Shown one piece after another: positions 11,428-24,200 of a DNA stretch of 64,000 nt. A program made the translations under genes and the position numbers. The DNA comes from Rhipicephalus microplus (taxonomy: Eukaryota; Arthropoda; Arachnida; Ixodida; Ixodidae). Location of the stretch: assembly GCF_043290135.1 (NCBI RefSeq), contig NC_134710.1, positions 277,718,776-277,782,775 on the forward strand. The letters are read 5' to 3'. The notes beneath the pieces were generated by a model. The model made no database searches. It saw only the letters and a program-made list of their open reading frames with translations, and was not told where the DNA came from. Each line of letters begins with the position of its first letter. Positions within the stretch are counted from its first letter, which is position 1.

Positions 11428-14400
11428 ATGTGGAGAACGTGAAAAGACGAATCTTGCCTCACGCGGAACCTCGAAAGCCGGGCCAGCCACTTCGCGCACA
11501 AAACACGAAGGCCGCGCCGTGCGCCGACCCAGCGGTGAGAAAGAAAGCAGGTCTTTCTGTTTCCACAAAGGCTGCCGCTCAGCCCATCACTGCCAAGCAA
11601 GATATTCCAGCGATCAAGGTGTCCCATGTGGAGAACGTGAAAAGACGAAGCCTGCCTCACGCGGAACCTCGAAGGCCGGGCCAGCCACTTCGCACACGAA
11701 ATACGAAGGCCGCGCCGTGCGTCCACTCAGCGGAGAGAAAGAAAGCAGGTCTTTCTGTTTCCACAAAGGCTGCCGCTCAGCCCATCACTGCCAAGCAAGA
11801 TATTCCAGCGATCAAGGTGTCCCATGTGGAGAACGTGAAAAGACGAATCCTGCCTCACGCGGAACCTCGAAAGCCGGGCCAGCCACTTCGCGCACAAAAG
11901 ACGAAGGCCGCGCCGTGCGCCTACCCAGCGGTGAGAAAGAAAGCAGGTTTTTCTGTTTCCACAAAGGCTGCCGCTCAGCCCATCACTTCCAAGCAAGATA
12001 TTCCAGCGATCAAGTTGTCCAGTGTGGAGAACGTTTAAAGACTAATCCTGCCTCACGCGGAACCTCGAAAGCCAGGCCAGCGACTTCATGCACAAAACAC
12101 GAAGGCCGCGCCGTGTGCCCACCTAGCGGTGAGAAAGAAAGCAGGTCTTTTTGCTTCCACAAAGCAGCCACTCATCCCATCACTGCCAAGCAAGATATTC
12201 CAGCGATCAAGGTGTCCCATGTGGAGAACGTGGAAAGACGAATCCTGCCTCACGCGGAACCTCGAAAGCCGGGCCAGCCACTTCGCGCTTAAAACACGAA
12301 GGCCGCGCCGTGCGCTGACCCAGCGGTGAGAAAGAAAGCAGGTCTTTCTGTTCCCACAAAGGCTGCTGCTCAGCCCATCACTGCCAAGCAAGATATTCCA
12401 GCGATCAAGGTGTCCCATGTGGAGAACGTGAAAAGACGAAGCCTGCCTTACGCGGAACCTCGAAAGCCGGGCCAGCCACTTCGCGCACAAAACACGAAGG
12501 CCGCGCCGTGCGCCCACCCAAAAGTGATAAAGAAAGCAGGTCTTTCTGTTTCCACAAAGGCTGCCGCTCAGCCCATCACTGCCAAGCAAGATATTCCAGC
12601 GATCAAGGTGTCCCATGTGGAGAACGTGAAAAGACGAAGCCTGCCTCACGCGGAACCTCGAAAGCCAGGCCAGCCACTTCGCGCACAAAACACGAAGGCC
12701 GCGCCGTGCCCCCACCCAGCGGTGAGAAAGAAAGCAGGTCTTTCTGTTTCCACAAAGGCTGCCGCTCAGCCCATCACTGCCAAGTAAGATATTCCAGCGA
12801 TCAAGGTGTCCCATGTGGAGATTGTGAAAAGCCGAAGCCTGCCTCACACAGAACCTCGAAAGCCGGGCCAGCCACTTCGCGCACAAAACACGAAGGCCGC
12901 GCCGTGCGCCCACCCAGCGGTTAGAAAGAAAGCAGGTCCTCAGCCCATCACTGCCAAGCAAGATATTCCAGCGATCAAGGTGTCCCATGTGGAGAACGTG
13001 AAAAGACGAAGCCTCCCTTACACGAAACCTCGAAAGCCGGGCCAGCCACTTCGCGCACAAAACACGAAGGCGGCGCCGTGCGCCCTTCCAGCGGTGAGAA
13101 AGAAAGCAGGTCTTTCTAATTCCACAAAGGCCGCCGCTCAGCCCATCACTGCCAAGCAAGATATTCCAGCGATCAAAATGTCCCATGCGGAGAACGTGAA
13201 ACGTCGAAGCCTGCCTCACACGGAACCTCTAAAGCCGGGCCAGCCACTTCGCGCACAAAACACGAAGGCCGCGCCGTGCGCCCACCCAGCGGTGATAAAG
13301 AAAGCAGGTCTTTCTGTTTCCACAAAGGCTGCCGCTCAGCCCGTCACTGCCAAGCAAGATATTCCAGGGATCAAGGTGTCCCATGTGGAGAACGTGAAAG
13401 ACGAAGCCTGCCTCACGCGGAACCTCGAAAGCCGGGCCAGCCACTTCGCGAACAAAACACGAAGGCCGCGCCGTGCGCCCACCCAGCAGTGAGAAAGAAA
13501 GCAGGTCTTTCTGTTTCCACAAAGGCTGCCGCTCATCCCATCACTGCCAAGCAAGATATTCCAGCGATCAAGGTGTCCCATGTTGAGAACGTGAAAAGAC
13601 GAAGCCTGCCTCACGCGGAATCTCGAAAGCCGGGCCAGCCACTTCGCGCAAAAAACACGAAGGCCGCGCCGTGCGCCCACCCAGCGGTGAGAAAGAAAGC
13701 AGGTCTTTGTTTCCACAAAGGCTGCCGCTCAGCCCATCACTGCCAAGCAAGATATTCCAGCGATCAAGGTGTCCCATGTGGAGAACGTGAAAAGACGAAG
13801 CCTGCCTCACGCAGAACCTCGAAAGCCGGGCCAGCCACTTCGCGCACAAAACACGAAGGCCGCGCCGTGCGCCCACCCAGCGGTGAGAAAAAAAGCAGGT
13901 CTTTGTGTTTCCACAAAGGCTGCCGCTCAGCCCATCACTGCCAAGCAAGATATTCCAGCGATCAAGGTGTCCCATGTGGAGAAAATGAAAAGACGAAGCC
14001 TGCCTCACGCGGAACCTCGAAAGGTGGGCCAGCCACTTCGCGCACAAAACACGACGGCCGCGCCGTGCGCCCACCCAGCGGTGAAAAAGAAAGCAGGTCT
14101 TTGTTTCCACAAAGGCTGCCGCTCTGCCCATCACTGCCAAGCAAGATATTCCAGCGATCAAGGTATCCCATGCGGAGTACGTGAAAAGACGAAGCCTGCC
14201 TCACGCGGAACCTCGAAAGCCGGGCCAGCCACTTCGCGCACAAAACACGAAGGCCGCGCCGTGCGCCCACCCAGCGGTGAGAAAGAAAGCAGGTCTTTCT
14301 GTTTCCACAAAGGCTGCCGCTCAGCCCATCACTGCCAAGCGATCAAGTTGTCCCATGTGGAGAACGTGAAAAGACGAAGCCTGCCTGACGCGGAACCTCG

Positions 14401-14946
14401 AAAGCCGGGCCAGCCACTTCGCGCACAAAATACGAAGGCCGCGCCGTGCGCACACCCAGCGGTGAGAAAGAAAGCAGGTCTTTCTGTTTCCACAAAGGCT
14501 GCCGCTCAGCCCATCACTGCGAAGCAAGATATTCCAGCGATCAAGGTGTCCCATGTAGAGAACTTGAAAAGACGAAGCCTGCCTCACCCGGATCCTCGAA
14601 AGCCGGGCCAGCCACTTCGTGCACAAAACACGAAGGCCGCGCCGTGCGCCCACCCAGCGGTGAGAAAGAAAGCAGGTCTTTGTTTTCACAAAGGCTGCCG
14701 TTCAGCCCATCACTGCCAAGCAGGATATTCCAGCGATCAAGGTGTCCCATGTGGAAAACGTTAAAAGACGAAGCCTGCCTGACGCGGAACCTCGAAAGCC
14801 GGGCCAGCCACTTCGCGCACAAAACACAATGGCCGCGCCGTGCGCCCACCCAGCGGTGAGAAAGAAAGCAGGTCTTTCTGTTTCCACAAAGGCTGCCGCT
14901 CAGCCCATTACTGCCAAGCAAGATATTCCAGCGATCAAGGTGTCCC
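11428..14946. repeat. HOR unit 4: 3,152-bp shifted duplicate followed by new monomer types
   Basis: From about 11380 to about 12800 the sequence repeats 8228-9650 at an offset of 3,152 bp (16 monomers), including the hybrid monomer and the GTTTAAAG stop variant at 8880 and 12032. The first four monomer types of the HOR are therefore missing. After 12813 the series changes to types not found in copies 1 and 2. These include a 24-bp-deleted monomer at 12813-12986, a 197-bp monomer at 13383 (GTGAAAGACG), and 196-bp monomers at 13580 and 13974. The unit ends with the 777-bp cassette at 14170-14946. Confidence 0.85.
12813..12986. repeat. 174-bp monomer with a 24-bp internal deletion
   Basis: GCAGGTC is joined directly to CTCAGCCC, removing 24 bases that are otherwise constant (the TTTCTGTTTCCAC to GCTGCCG stretch). 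The same monomer also has GGAGATTGTG and GCGGTTAGAAAG. Only two relatives exist in the window, at 16926-17099 and 19277-19449 (the latter 173 bp because of a lost C). All three lie in the left part of the window, so this variant did not enter the 12,976-bp block. Confidence 0.9.
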
Positions 14947-17900
14947 ATGTGGAGAACATGAAAAGACGAAGCCTGTCTCACGCGAAACCTCGAAAGCCGG
15001 GCCAGCCACTTCGCGCACAAAACACGAAGGCGGCGCCGTGCGCCCTTCCAGCGGTGAGAAAGAAAGCAGGTCTTCCTGTTTCCACAAAGGCTGCCGCTCA
15101 GCCCATCACTGCCAAGCAAGATATTCCAGCGATCAAGGTGTCCCATGTGGAGAACGTGAAAAGACGAATCCTGCCTCACGCGGAACCTCGAAAGCCGGGC
15201 CAGCCACTTCGCGCACAAAACACGAAGGCCGCGCCGTGCGCCCACCCAGCGGTGAGAAAGAAAGCAGGTTTTTCCGTTTCCACAAACGCTGCTGCTCAGC
15301 CCATCAGTTCCAAGCAAGATATTCCAGCGATCAAGGTGTCTCATGTGGAGAACGTGAAAAGACTAATCCTGCCTCATGCGGAACCTCGAAAGCCGGGCCA
15401 GCCACTTCGCGCACAAAACACGAAAGCCGCGCCGTGTGCCCACCCAGCGGTGAGAAAGAAAGCAGGTCTTTCTGTTTCCACAAAGGCAGCCACTCAGCCC
15501 ATCACTGCCAAGCAAGGTATTCCAGCGATGAATGCGTCCCATGTGGAGAACGTGAAAAGACGAAGCCTGCCTCACGCGGAACTTTGAAAGCCGGGCCAGC
15601 CACTTCGCGCACTAAACACGAAGGCATGCCGTGCGCCCACCCAGCGGTGAGAAAGAAAGCAGGTCTTTCTGTTTCCACAAAGGCAGCCATTCAGCCCATC
15701 ACTGCCAAGCAAGATATTCCAGTGATCAAGGTGTCCCATGTGGAGAACGTGAAAAGACGAATCTTGCCTCACGCGGAACCTCGAAAGCCGGGCCAGCCAC
15801 TTCGCGCACAAAACACGAAGGCCGCGCCGTGCGCCGACCCAGCGGTGAGAAAGAAAGCAGGTCTTTCTGTTTCCACAAAGGCTGCCGCTCAGCCCATCAC
15901 TGCCAAGCAAGATATTCCAGCGATCAAGGTGTCCCATGTGGAGAACGTGAAAAGACGAAGCCTGCCTCACGCGGAACCTCGAAGGCCGGGCCAGCCACTT
16001 CGCGCACAAAATACGAAGGCCACGCCGTGCGTCCACTCAGCGGTGAGAAAGAAAGCAGGTCTTTCTGTTTCCACAAAGGCTGCCGCTCAGCCCATCACTG
16101 CCAAGCAAGATATTCCAGCGATCAAGGTGTCCCATGTGGAGAACGTGAAAAGACGAATCCTGCCTCACGCGGAACCTCGAAAGCCGGGCCAGCCACTTCG
16201 CGCACAAAACACGAAGGCCGCGCCGTGCGCCTACCCAGCGGTGAGAAAGAAAGCAGGTTTTTCTGTTTCCACAAAGGCTGCCGCTCAGCCCATCACTTCC
16301 AAGCAAGATATTCCAGCGATCAAGTTGTCCCATGTGGAGAACGTGGAAAGACGACTCCTGCCTCACGCGGAACCTCGAAAGCCGGGCCAGCCACTTCGCG
16401 CTTAAAACACGAAGGCCGCGCCGTGCGCTGACCCAGCGGTGAGAAAGAAAGCAGGTCTTCCTGTTGCCACAAAGGCTGCCGCTCAGCCCATCACTGCCAT
16501 GCAAGATATTCCAGCGATCAAGGTGTCCCATGTGGAGAACGTGAAAAGACGAAGCCTGCCTTACGCGGAACCTCGAAAGCCGGGCCAGCCACTTCGCGCA
16601 CAAAACACGAAGGCCGCGCTGTGCGCCCACCCAGAAGTGAGAAAGAAAGCAGGTCTTTCTGTTTCCACAAAGGCTGCCGCTCAGCCCATCACTGCCAAGC
16701 AAGATATTCCAGCGATCAAGGTGTCCCATGTGGAGAACGCGAAAAGACGAAGCCTGCCTCACGCGGAACCTCGAAAGCCAGGCCAGCCACTTCGCGCACA
16801 AAACACGAAGGCCGCGCCGTGCCCCCACCCAGCGGTGAGAAAGAAAGCAGGTCTTTCTGTTTCCACAAAGGCTGCCGCTCAGCCCATCACTGCCAAGCAA
16901 GATATTCCAGCGATCAAGGTGTCCCATGTGGAGATTGTGAAAAGACGAAGCCTGCCTCACACAGAACCTTGAAAGCCGGGCCAGCCACTTCGCGCACAAA
17001 ACACGAAGGCCGCGCCGTGCGCCCACCCAGCGGTTAGAAAGAAAGCAGGTCCTCAGCCCATCACTGCCAAGCAAGATATTCCAGCGATCAAGGTGTCCCA
17101 TGTGGAGAACGTGAAAAGACGAAGCCTCCCTTACACGAAACCTCGAAAGCCGGGCCAGCCACTTCTCGCACAAAACACGAAGGCGGCGCCGTGCGCCCTT
17201 CCAGCGGTGAGAAAGAAAGCAGGTCTTTCTGTTTCCACAAAGGCCGCCGCTCAGCCCATCACTGCCAAGCAAGATATTCCAGCGATCAAAGTGTCCCATG
17301 CGGAGAACGTGAAAAGACGAAGCCTGCCTCACACGGAACCTCTAAAGCCGGGCCAGCCACTTCGCGCACAAAACACGAAGGCCGCGCCGTGCGCCCACCC
17401 AGCGGTGATAAAGAAAGCAGGTCTTTCTGTTTCCACAAAGGCTGCCGCTCAGCCCGTCACTGCCAAGCAAGATATTCCAGGGATCAAGGTGTCCCATGTG
17501 GAGAACGTGAAAGACGAAGCCTGCCTCACGCGGAACCTCGAAAGCCGGGCCAGCCACTTCGCGAACAAAACACGAAGGCCGCGCCGTGCGGCCACCCAGC
17601 AGTGAGAAAGAAAGCAGGTCTTTCTGTTTCCACAAAGGCTGCCGCTCATCCCATCACTGCCAAGCAAGATATTCCAGCGATCAAGGTATCCCATGCGGAG
17701 TACGTGAAAAGACGAAGCCTGCCTCACGCGGAACCTCGAAAGCCGGGCCAGCCACTTCGCGCACAAAACACGAAGGCCGCGCCGTGCGCCCACCCAGCGG
17801 TGAGAAAGAAAGCAGGTCTTTCTGTTTCCACAAAGGCTGCCGCTCAGCCCATCACTGCCAAGCAAGATATTCCAGCGATCAAGGTGTCCCATGTGGAGAA

Positions 17901-20900
17901 CGTGAAAAAACGAATCCTGCCTCACGCGGATCCTCGAAAGCCGGGCCAGCTACTTCGCGCACAAAACACGAAGGTTGCGCCGTGCGCCCACCCAGCGGTG
18001 AGAAAGAAAGCAGGTCTTTCTGTTTCCACAAAGGCTGTCGCTCAGCCCATCACTGCCAAGCAAGATATTCCAGCGATGAAGGTGTCCCATGTGGAGAACG
18101 TGAAAAGACGAAGCCTGCCTCACGCGGAACCTCGAAAGCCGGGCCAGCCACTTCGCGCACAAAACACGAAGGCCGCGCCGTGCGCCGACCCAGCGGTGAG
18201 AAAGAAAGCAGGTCTTTCTGTTTCCACAAAGGCTGCCGCTCAGCCCATCACTGCCAAGCAAGATATTCCAGCGATCAAGGTGTCCCATGTGGAGAACGTG
18301 AAAAGACGAAGCCTGCCTCACGCGGAACCTCGAAGGCGGGGCCAGCCACTTCGCGCACAAAATACGAAGGCCACGCCGTGCGTCCACTCAGCGGTGAGAA
18401 AGAAAGCAGGTCTTTCTGTTTCCACAAAGGCTGCCGCTCAGCCCATCACTGCCAAGCAAGATATTCCAGCGATCAAGGTGTCCCATGTGGAGAACGTGAA
18501 AAGACGAATCCTGCCTCACGCGGAACCTCGAAAGCCGGGCCAGCCACTTCGCGCACAAAACACGAAGGCCGCGCCGTGCGCCTACCCAGCGGTGAGAAAG
18601 AAAGCAGGTTTTTCTGTTTCCACAAAGGCTGCCGCTCAGCCCATCACTTCCAAGCAAGATATTCCAGCGATCAAGTTGTCCCATGTGGAGAACGTGGAAA
18701 GACGACTCCTGCCTCACGCGGAACCTCGAAAGCCGGGCCAGCCACTTCTGGCTTAAAACACGAAGGCCGCGCCGTGCGCTGACCCAGCGGTGAGAAAGAA
18801 AGCAGGTCTTTCTGTTGCCACAAAGGCTGCCGCTCAGCCCATCACTGCCATGCAAGATATTCCAGCGATCAAGGTGTCCCATGTGGAGAACGTGAAAAGA
18901 CGAAGCCTGCCTTACGCGGAACCTCGAAAGCCAGGCCAGCCACTTCGCGCACAAAACACGAAGGCCGCGCTGTGCGCCCACCCAGAAGTGAGAAAGAAAG
19001 CAGGTCTTTCTGTTTCCACAAAGGCTGCCGCTCAGCCCATCACTGCCAAGCAAGATATTCCAGCGATCAAGGTGTCCCATGTGGAGAACGCGAAAAGACG
19101 AAGCCTGCCTCACGCGGAACCTCGAAAGCCAGGCCAGCCACTTCGCGCACAAAACACGAAGGCCGCGCCGTGCCCCCACCCAGCGGTGAGAAAGAAAGCA
19201 GGTCTTTCTGTTTCCACAAAGGCTGCCGCTCAGCCCATCACTGCCAAGCAAGATATTCCAGCGATCAAGGTGTCCCATGTGGAGATTGTGAAAAGACGAA
19301 GCCTGCCTCACACAGAACCTTGAAAGCCGGGCAGCCACTTCGCGCACAAAACACGAAGGCCGCGCCGTGCGCCCACCCAGCGGTTAGAAAGAAAGCAGGT
19401 CCTCAGCCCATCACTGCCAAGCAAGATATTCCAGCGATCAAGGTGTCCCATGTGGAGAACGTGAAAAGACGAAGCCTCCCTTACACGAAACCTCGAAAGC
19501 CGGGCCAGCCACTTCTCGCACAAAACACGAAGGCGGCGCCGTGCGCCCTTCCAGCGGTGAGAAAGAAAGCAGGTCTTTCTGTTTCCACAAAGGCCGCCGC
19601 TCAGCCCATCACTGCCAAGCAAGATATTCCAGCGATCAAAGTGTCCCATGCGGAGAACGTGAAAAGACGAAGCCTGCCTCACACGGAACCTCTAAAGCCG
19701 GGCCAGCCACTTCGCGCACAAAACACGAAGGCCGCGCCGTGCGCCCACCCAGCGGTGATAAAGAAAGCAGGTCTTTCTGTTTCCACAAAGGCTGCCGCTC
19801 AGCCCGTCACTGCCAAGCAAGATATTCCAGGGATCAAGGTGTCCCATGTGGAGAACGTGAAAGACGAAGCCTGCCTCACGCGGAACCTCGAAAGCCGGGC
19901 CAGCCACTTCGCGAACAAAACACGAAGGCCGCGCCGTGCGGCCACCCAGCAGTGAGAAAGAAAGCAGGTCTTTCTGTTTCCACAAAGGCTGCCGCTCATC
20001 CCATCACTGCCAAGCAAGATATTCCAGCGATCAAGGTATCCCATGCGGAGTACGTGAAAAGACGAAGCCTGCCTCACGCGGAACCTCGAAAGCCGGGCCA
20101 GCCACTTCGCGCACAAAACACGAAGGCCGCGCCGTGCGCCCACCCAGCGGTGAGAAAGAAAGCAGGTCTTTCTGTTTCCACAAAGGCTGCCGCTCAGCCC
20201 ATCACTGCCAAGCAAGATATTCCAGCGATCAAGGTGTCCCATGTGGAGAACGTGAAAAAACGAATCCTGCCTCACGCGGATCCTCGAAAGCCGGGCCAGC
20301 TACTTCGCGCACAAAACACGAAGGTTGCGCCGTGCGCCCACCCAGCGGTGAGAAAGAAAGCAGGTCTTTCTGTTTCCACAAAAGCAGCTACTCAGCCCAT
20401 CACTGCCAAGCATGATATTCCAGCGATCAAGGTGTCCCATGTAGAGAACGTGAAAAGACGAATCCTGCCTCACGCGGAACCTCGAAAGCCGGGCCAGCCA
20501 CTTCGCGCACAAAACACGAAGGCCGCGCCGTGCGCCGACCCAGCGGTGAGAAAGAAAGCAGGTTTTTCTGTTGCCACAAAGGCTGCCGCTCAGCCCATCA
20601 CTGCCAAGCGATCAAGTTGTCCCATGTGGAGAACGTGAAAAGACGAAGCCTGCCTGACGCGGAACCTCGAAAGCCGGGCCAGCCACTTCGCGCACAAAAT
20701 ACGAAGGCCGCGCCGTGCGCACACCCAGCGGTGAGAAAGAAAGCAGGTCTTTCTGTTTCCACAAAGGCTGCCGCTCAGCCCATCACTGCGAAGCAAGATA
20801 TTCCAGCGATCAAGGTGTCCCATGTAGAGAACGTGAAAAGACGAAGCCTGCCTCACCCGGATCCTCGAAAGCCGGGCCAGCCACTTCGTGCACAAAACAC

Positions 20901-21215
20901 GAAGGCCGCGCCGTGCGCCCACCCAGCGGTGAGAAAGAAAGCAGGTCTTTGTTTTCACAAAGGCTGCCGTTCAGCCCATCACTGCCAAGCAAGATATTCC
21001 AGCGATCAAGGTGTCCCATGTGGAAAACGTTAAAAGACGAAGCCTGCCTGACGCGGAACCTCGAAAGCCGGGCCAGCCACTTCACGTACAAAACACAATG
21101 GCCGCGCCGTGCGCCCACCCAGCGGTGAGAAAGAAAGCAGGTCTTTCTGTTTCCACAAAGGCTGCCGCTCAGCCCATTACTGCCAAGCAAGATATTCCAG
21201 CGATCAAGGTGTCCC
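14947..21215. repeat. HOR unit 5, 32 monomers, with an internal 2,351-bp duplication
   Basis: The unit begins at the landmark monomer at 14947 and ends before the next landmark at 21216. Its first monomers (15145, 15343, 15541) parallel copy 1 with more differences than copies 1 and 2 show between themselves. The centre is a 12-monomer tandem duplication, described separately. The last four monomers, 20439-21215, are the 777-bp cassette and already belong to the 12,976-bp block that starts at 20400. Confidence 0.85.
15770..20380. repeat. 2,351-bp (12-monomer) tandem duplication
   Basis: Boundary markers recur at an offset of 2,351: 15936/18287, 16134/18485, 16332/18683, 16530/18881, 16728/19079 and 16926/19277. 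The second copy has lost one C at about 19331 (GGGCAGCC for GGGCCAGCC), which makes the offset 2,350 afterwards (17693/20043). Homology starts near 15770/18121 and ends near 18030/20380, where the first copy continues with GGCTGTCGC and the second with AGCAGCTAC. The exact breakpoints are uncertain by tens of bases because flanking monomers are similar. Confidence 0.88.
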
Positions 21216-24200
21216 ATGTGGAGAACATGTAAAGACGAAGCCTGTCTCACGCGAAACCTCGAAAGCCGGGCCAGCCACTTCGCGCACAAAACACGAAGGC
21301 GGCGCCGTGCGCCCTTCCAGCGGTGAGAAAGAAAGCAGGTCTTTCTGTTTCCACAAAGGCCACCGCTCAGCCCATCACTGCCAAGCAAGATATTCCAGCG
21401 ATCAAAGTGTCCCATGTGGAGAACGTGAAAGACGAAGCCTGCCTCACGCGGAACCTCGAAAGCCGGGCCAGCCACTTCGCGAACAAAACACGAAGGCCGC
21501 GCCGTGCGCCCACCCAGCAGTGAGAAAGAAAGCAGGTCTTTCTGTTTCCACAAAGGCTGCCGCTCATCCCATCACTGCCAAGCAAGATATTCCAGCGATC
21601 AAGGTGTCCCATGTTGAGAACGTGAAAAGACGAAGCCTGCCTCACGCGGAACCTCGAAAGCCGGGCCAGTCACTTCGCGCACAAAACACGAAGGCCGCGC
21701 CGTGCGCCCACCCAGCGGTGAGAAAGAAAGCAGGTCTTTGTTTCCACAAAGGCTGCCGCTCAGCCCATCCCTGCCAAGCAAGATATTCCAGCGATCAAGG
21801 TGTCCCATGTGGAGAACGTGAAAAGACGAAGCCTGCCTCACGCAGAACCTCGAAAGCCGGGCCAGCCACTTCGCGCACAAAACACGAAGGCCGCGCCGTG
21901 CGCCCACCCAGCGGTGAAAAAGAAAGCAGGTCTTTGTTTCCACAAAGGCTGCCGCTCTGCCCATCACTGCCAAGCAAGATATTCCAGCGATCAAGGTATC
22001 CTATGCGGAGTACGTGAAAAGACGAAGCCTGCCTCACGCGGAACCTCGAAAGCCGGGCCAGCCACTTCGCGCACAAAACACGAAGGCCGCGCCGTGCGCC
22101 CACCCAGCGGTGAGAAAGAAAGCAGGTCTTTCTGTTTCCACAAAAGCTGCCGCTCAGCCCATCACTGCCAAGCAAGATATTCCAGCGATGAAGGTGTCCC
22201 ATGTGGAGAACGTGAAAAGACGAAGCCTGCCTCACGCGGAACCTCGAAAACCGGGCCAGCCACTTCGCGCACAAAACACGAAGGCCGCGCCGTGCGCCCA
22301 GCCAGCGGTGAGAAAGAAAGCAGGTCCTTCTGTTTCGACAAAGGCAGCCACTCAGCCCATCACTGCCAAACAAAATATTCCAGCGATCAAGGTGTCCCAT
22401 GTGGAGAACGTGAAAAGACGAATCTTGCCTCACGCGGAACCTCGAAAGCCGGGCCAGCCACTTCGCGCACAAAACACGAAGGCCGCGCCATGCGCCGACC
22501 CAGTGGTGAGAAAGAAAGCAGGTCTTTCTGTTTCCACAAAGGCTGCCGCTCAGCCCATCACTGCCAAGCAAGATATTTTAGCGATCAAGTTGTCCCATGT
22601 GGAGAACGTGAAAAGACGAAGCCTGCCTCACGCGGAACCTCGAAAGGCCGGGCCAGCCACTTCGCGCACAAAATACGAAGGCCACGCCGGGCGCCCACCC
22701 AGCGGTGAGAAAGAAAGCAGGTCTTTCTGTTTCCACAAAGGCTGCCGCTCAGCCCATCACTGCCAAGCAAGATATTCCATCGATCAAGGTGTCCCATATG
22801 GAGAACGTGAAAAGACTAATCCTGCCTCACGCGGAACCTCGAAAGCCGGGCCAGCCACTTTCCGCACAAAACACGAAGGCCGCGACGTGTGCCCACCCAG
22901 CGGTGAGAAATAAAGCAGGTCTTTCTGTTTCCACAAAAGCAGCTACTCAGCCCATCACTGCCAAGCATGATATTCCAGCGATCAAGGTGTCCCATGTAGA
23001 GAACGTGAAAAGACGAATCCTGCCTCACGCGGAACCTCGAAAGGCCGGGCCAGCCACTTCGCGCACAAAATACGAAGGCCACGCCGGGCGCCCACCCAGC
23101 GGTGAGAAAGAAAGCAGGTCTTTCTGTTTCCACAAAGGCTGCCGCTCAGCCCATCACTGCCAAGCAAGATATTCCATCGATCAAGGTGTCCCATATGGAG
23201 AACGTGAAAAGACTAATCCTGCCTCACGCGGAACCTCGAAAGCCGGGCCAGCCACTTTCCGCACAAAACACGAAGGCCGCGACGTGTGCCCACCCAGCGG
23301 TGAGAAATAAAGCAGGTCTTTCTGTTTCCACAAAAGCAGCTACTCAGCCCATCACTGCCAAGCATGATATTCCAGCGATCAAGGTGTCCCATGTAGAGAA
23401 CGTGAAAAGACGAATCCTGCCTCACGCGGAACCTCGAAAGCCGGGCCAGCCACTTCGCGCACAAAACACGAAGGCCGCGCCGTGCGCCGACCCAGCGGTG
23501 AGAAAGAAAGCAGGTTTTTCTGTTGCCACAAAGGCTGCCGCTCAGCCCATCACTGCCAAGCGATCAAGTTGTCCCATGTGGAGAACGTGAAAAGACGAAG
23601 CCTGCCTGACGCGGAACCTCGATAGCCGGGCCAGCCACTTCGCGCACAAAACACGAAGGCTGCGCCGTGCGCCCACCCAGCGGTGAGAAAAAAAGCAGGT
23701 CTTTGTGTTTCCACAAAGGCTGCCGCTCAGCCCATCACTGCCAAGCAAGATATTCCAGCGATCAAGGTGTCCCATGTGGAGAAAATGAAAAGACGAAGCC
23801 TGCCTCACGCGGAACCTCGAAAGGTGGGCGAGCCACTTCGCGCACAAAACACGACGGCCGCGCCGTGCGCCCACCCAGCGGTGAAAAAGAAAGCAGATCT
23901 TTGTTTCCACAAAGGCTGCCGCTCTGCCCATTACAGCAAAGCAAGATATTCCAGCGATCAAGGTATTCCATGCGGAGTACGTGAAAAGACGAAGCCTGCC
24001 TCCCGCGGAACCTCGAAAGCCGGGCCAGCCACTTCGCGCACAAAACACGAAGGCCGCGCCGTGCGCCCACCCAGCGGTGAGAAAGAAAGCAGGTCTTTCT
24101 GTTTCCACAAAGGCTGCCGCTCAGCCCATCACTGCCAAGCAAGATATTCCAGCGATCAAGGTGTCCCATGTGGAGAACGTGAAAAAACGAATCCTGCCTC

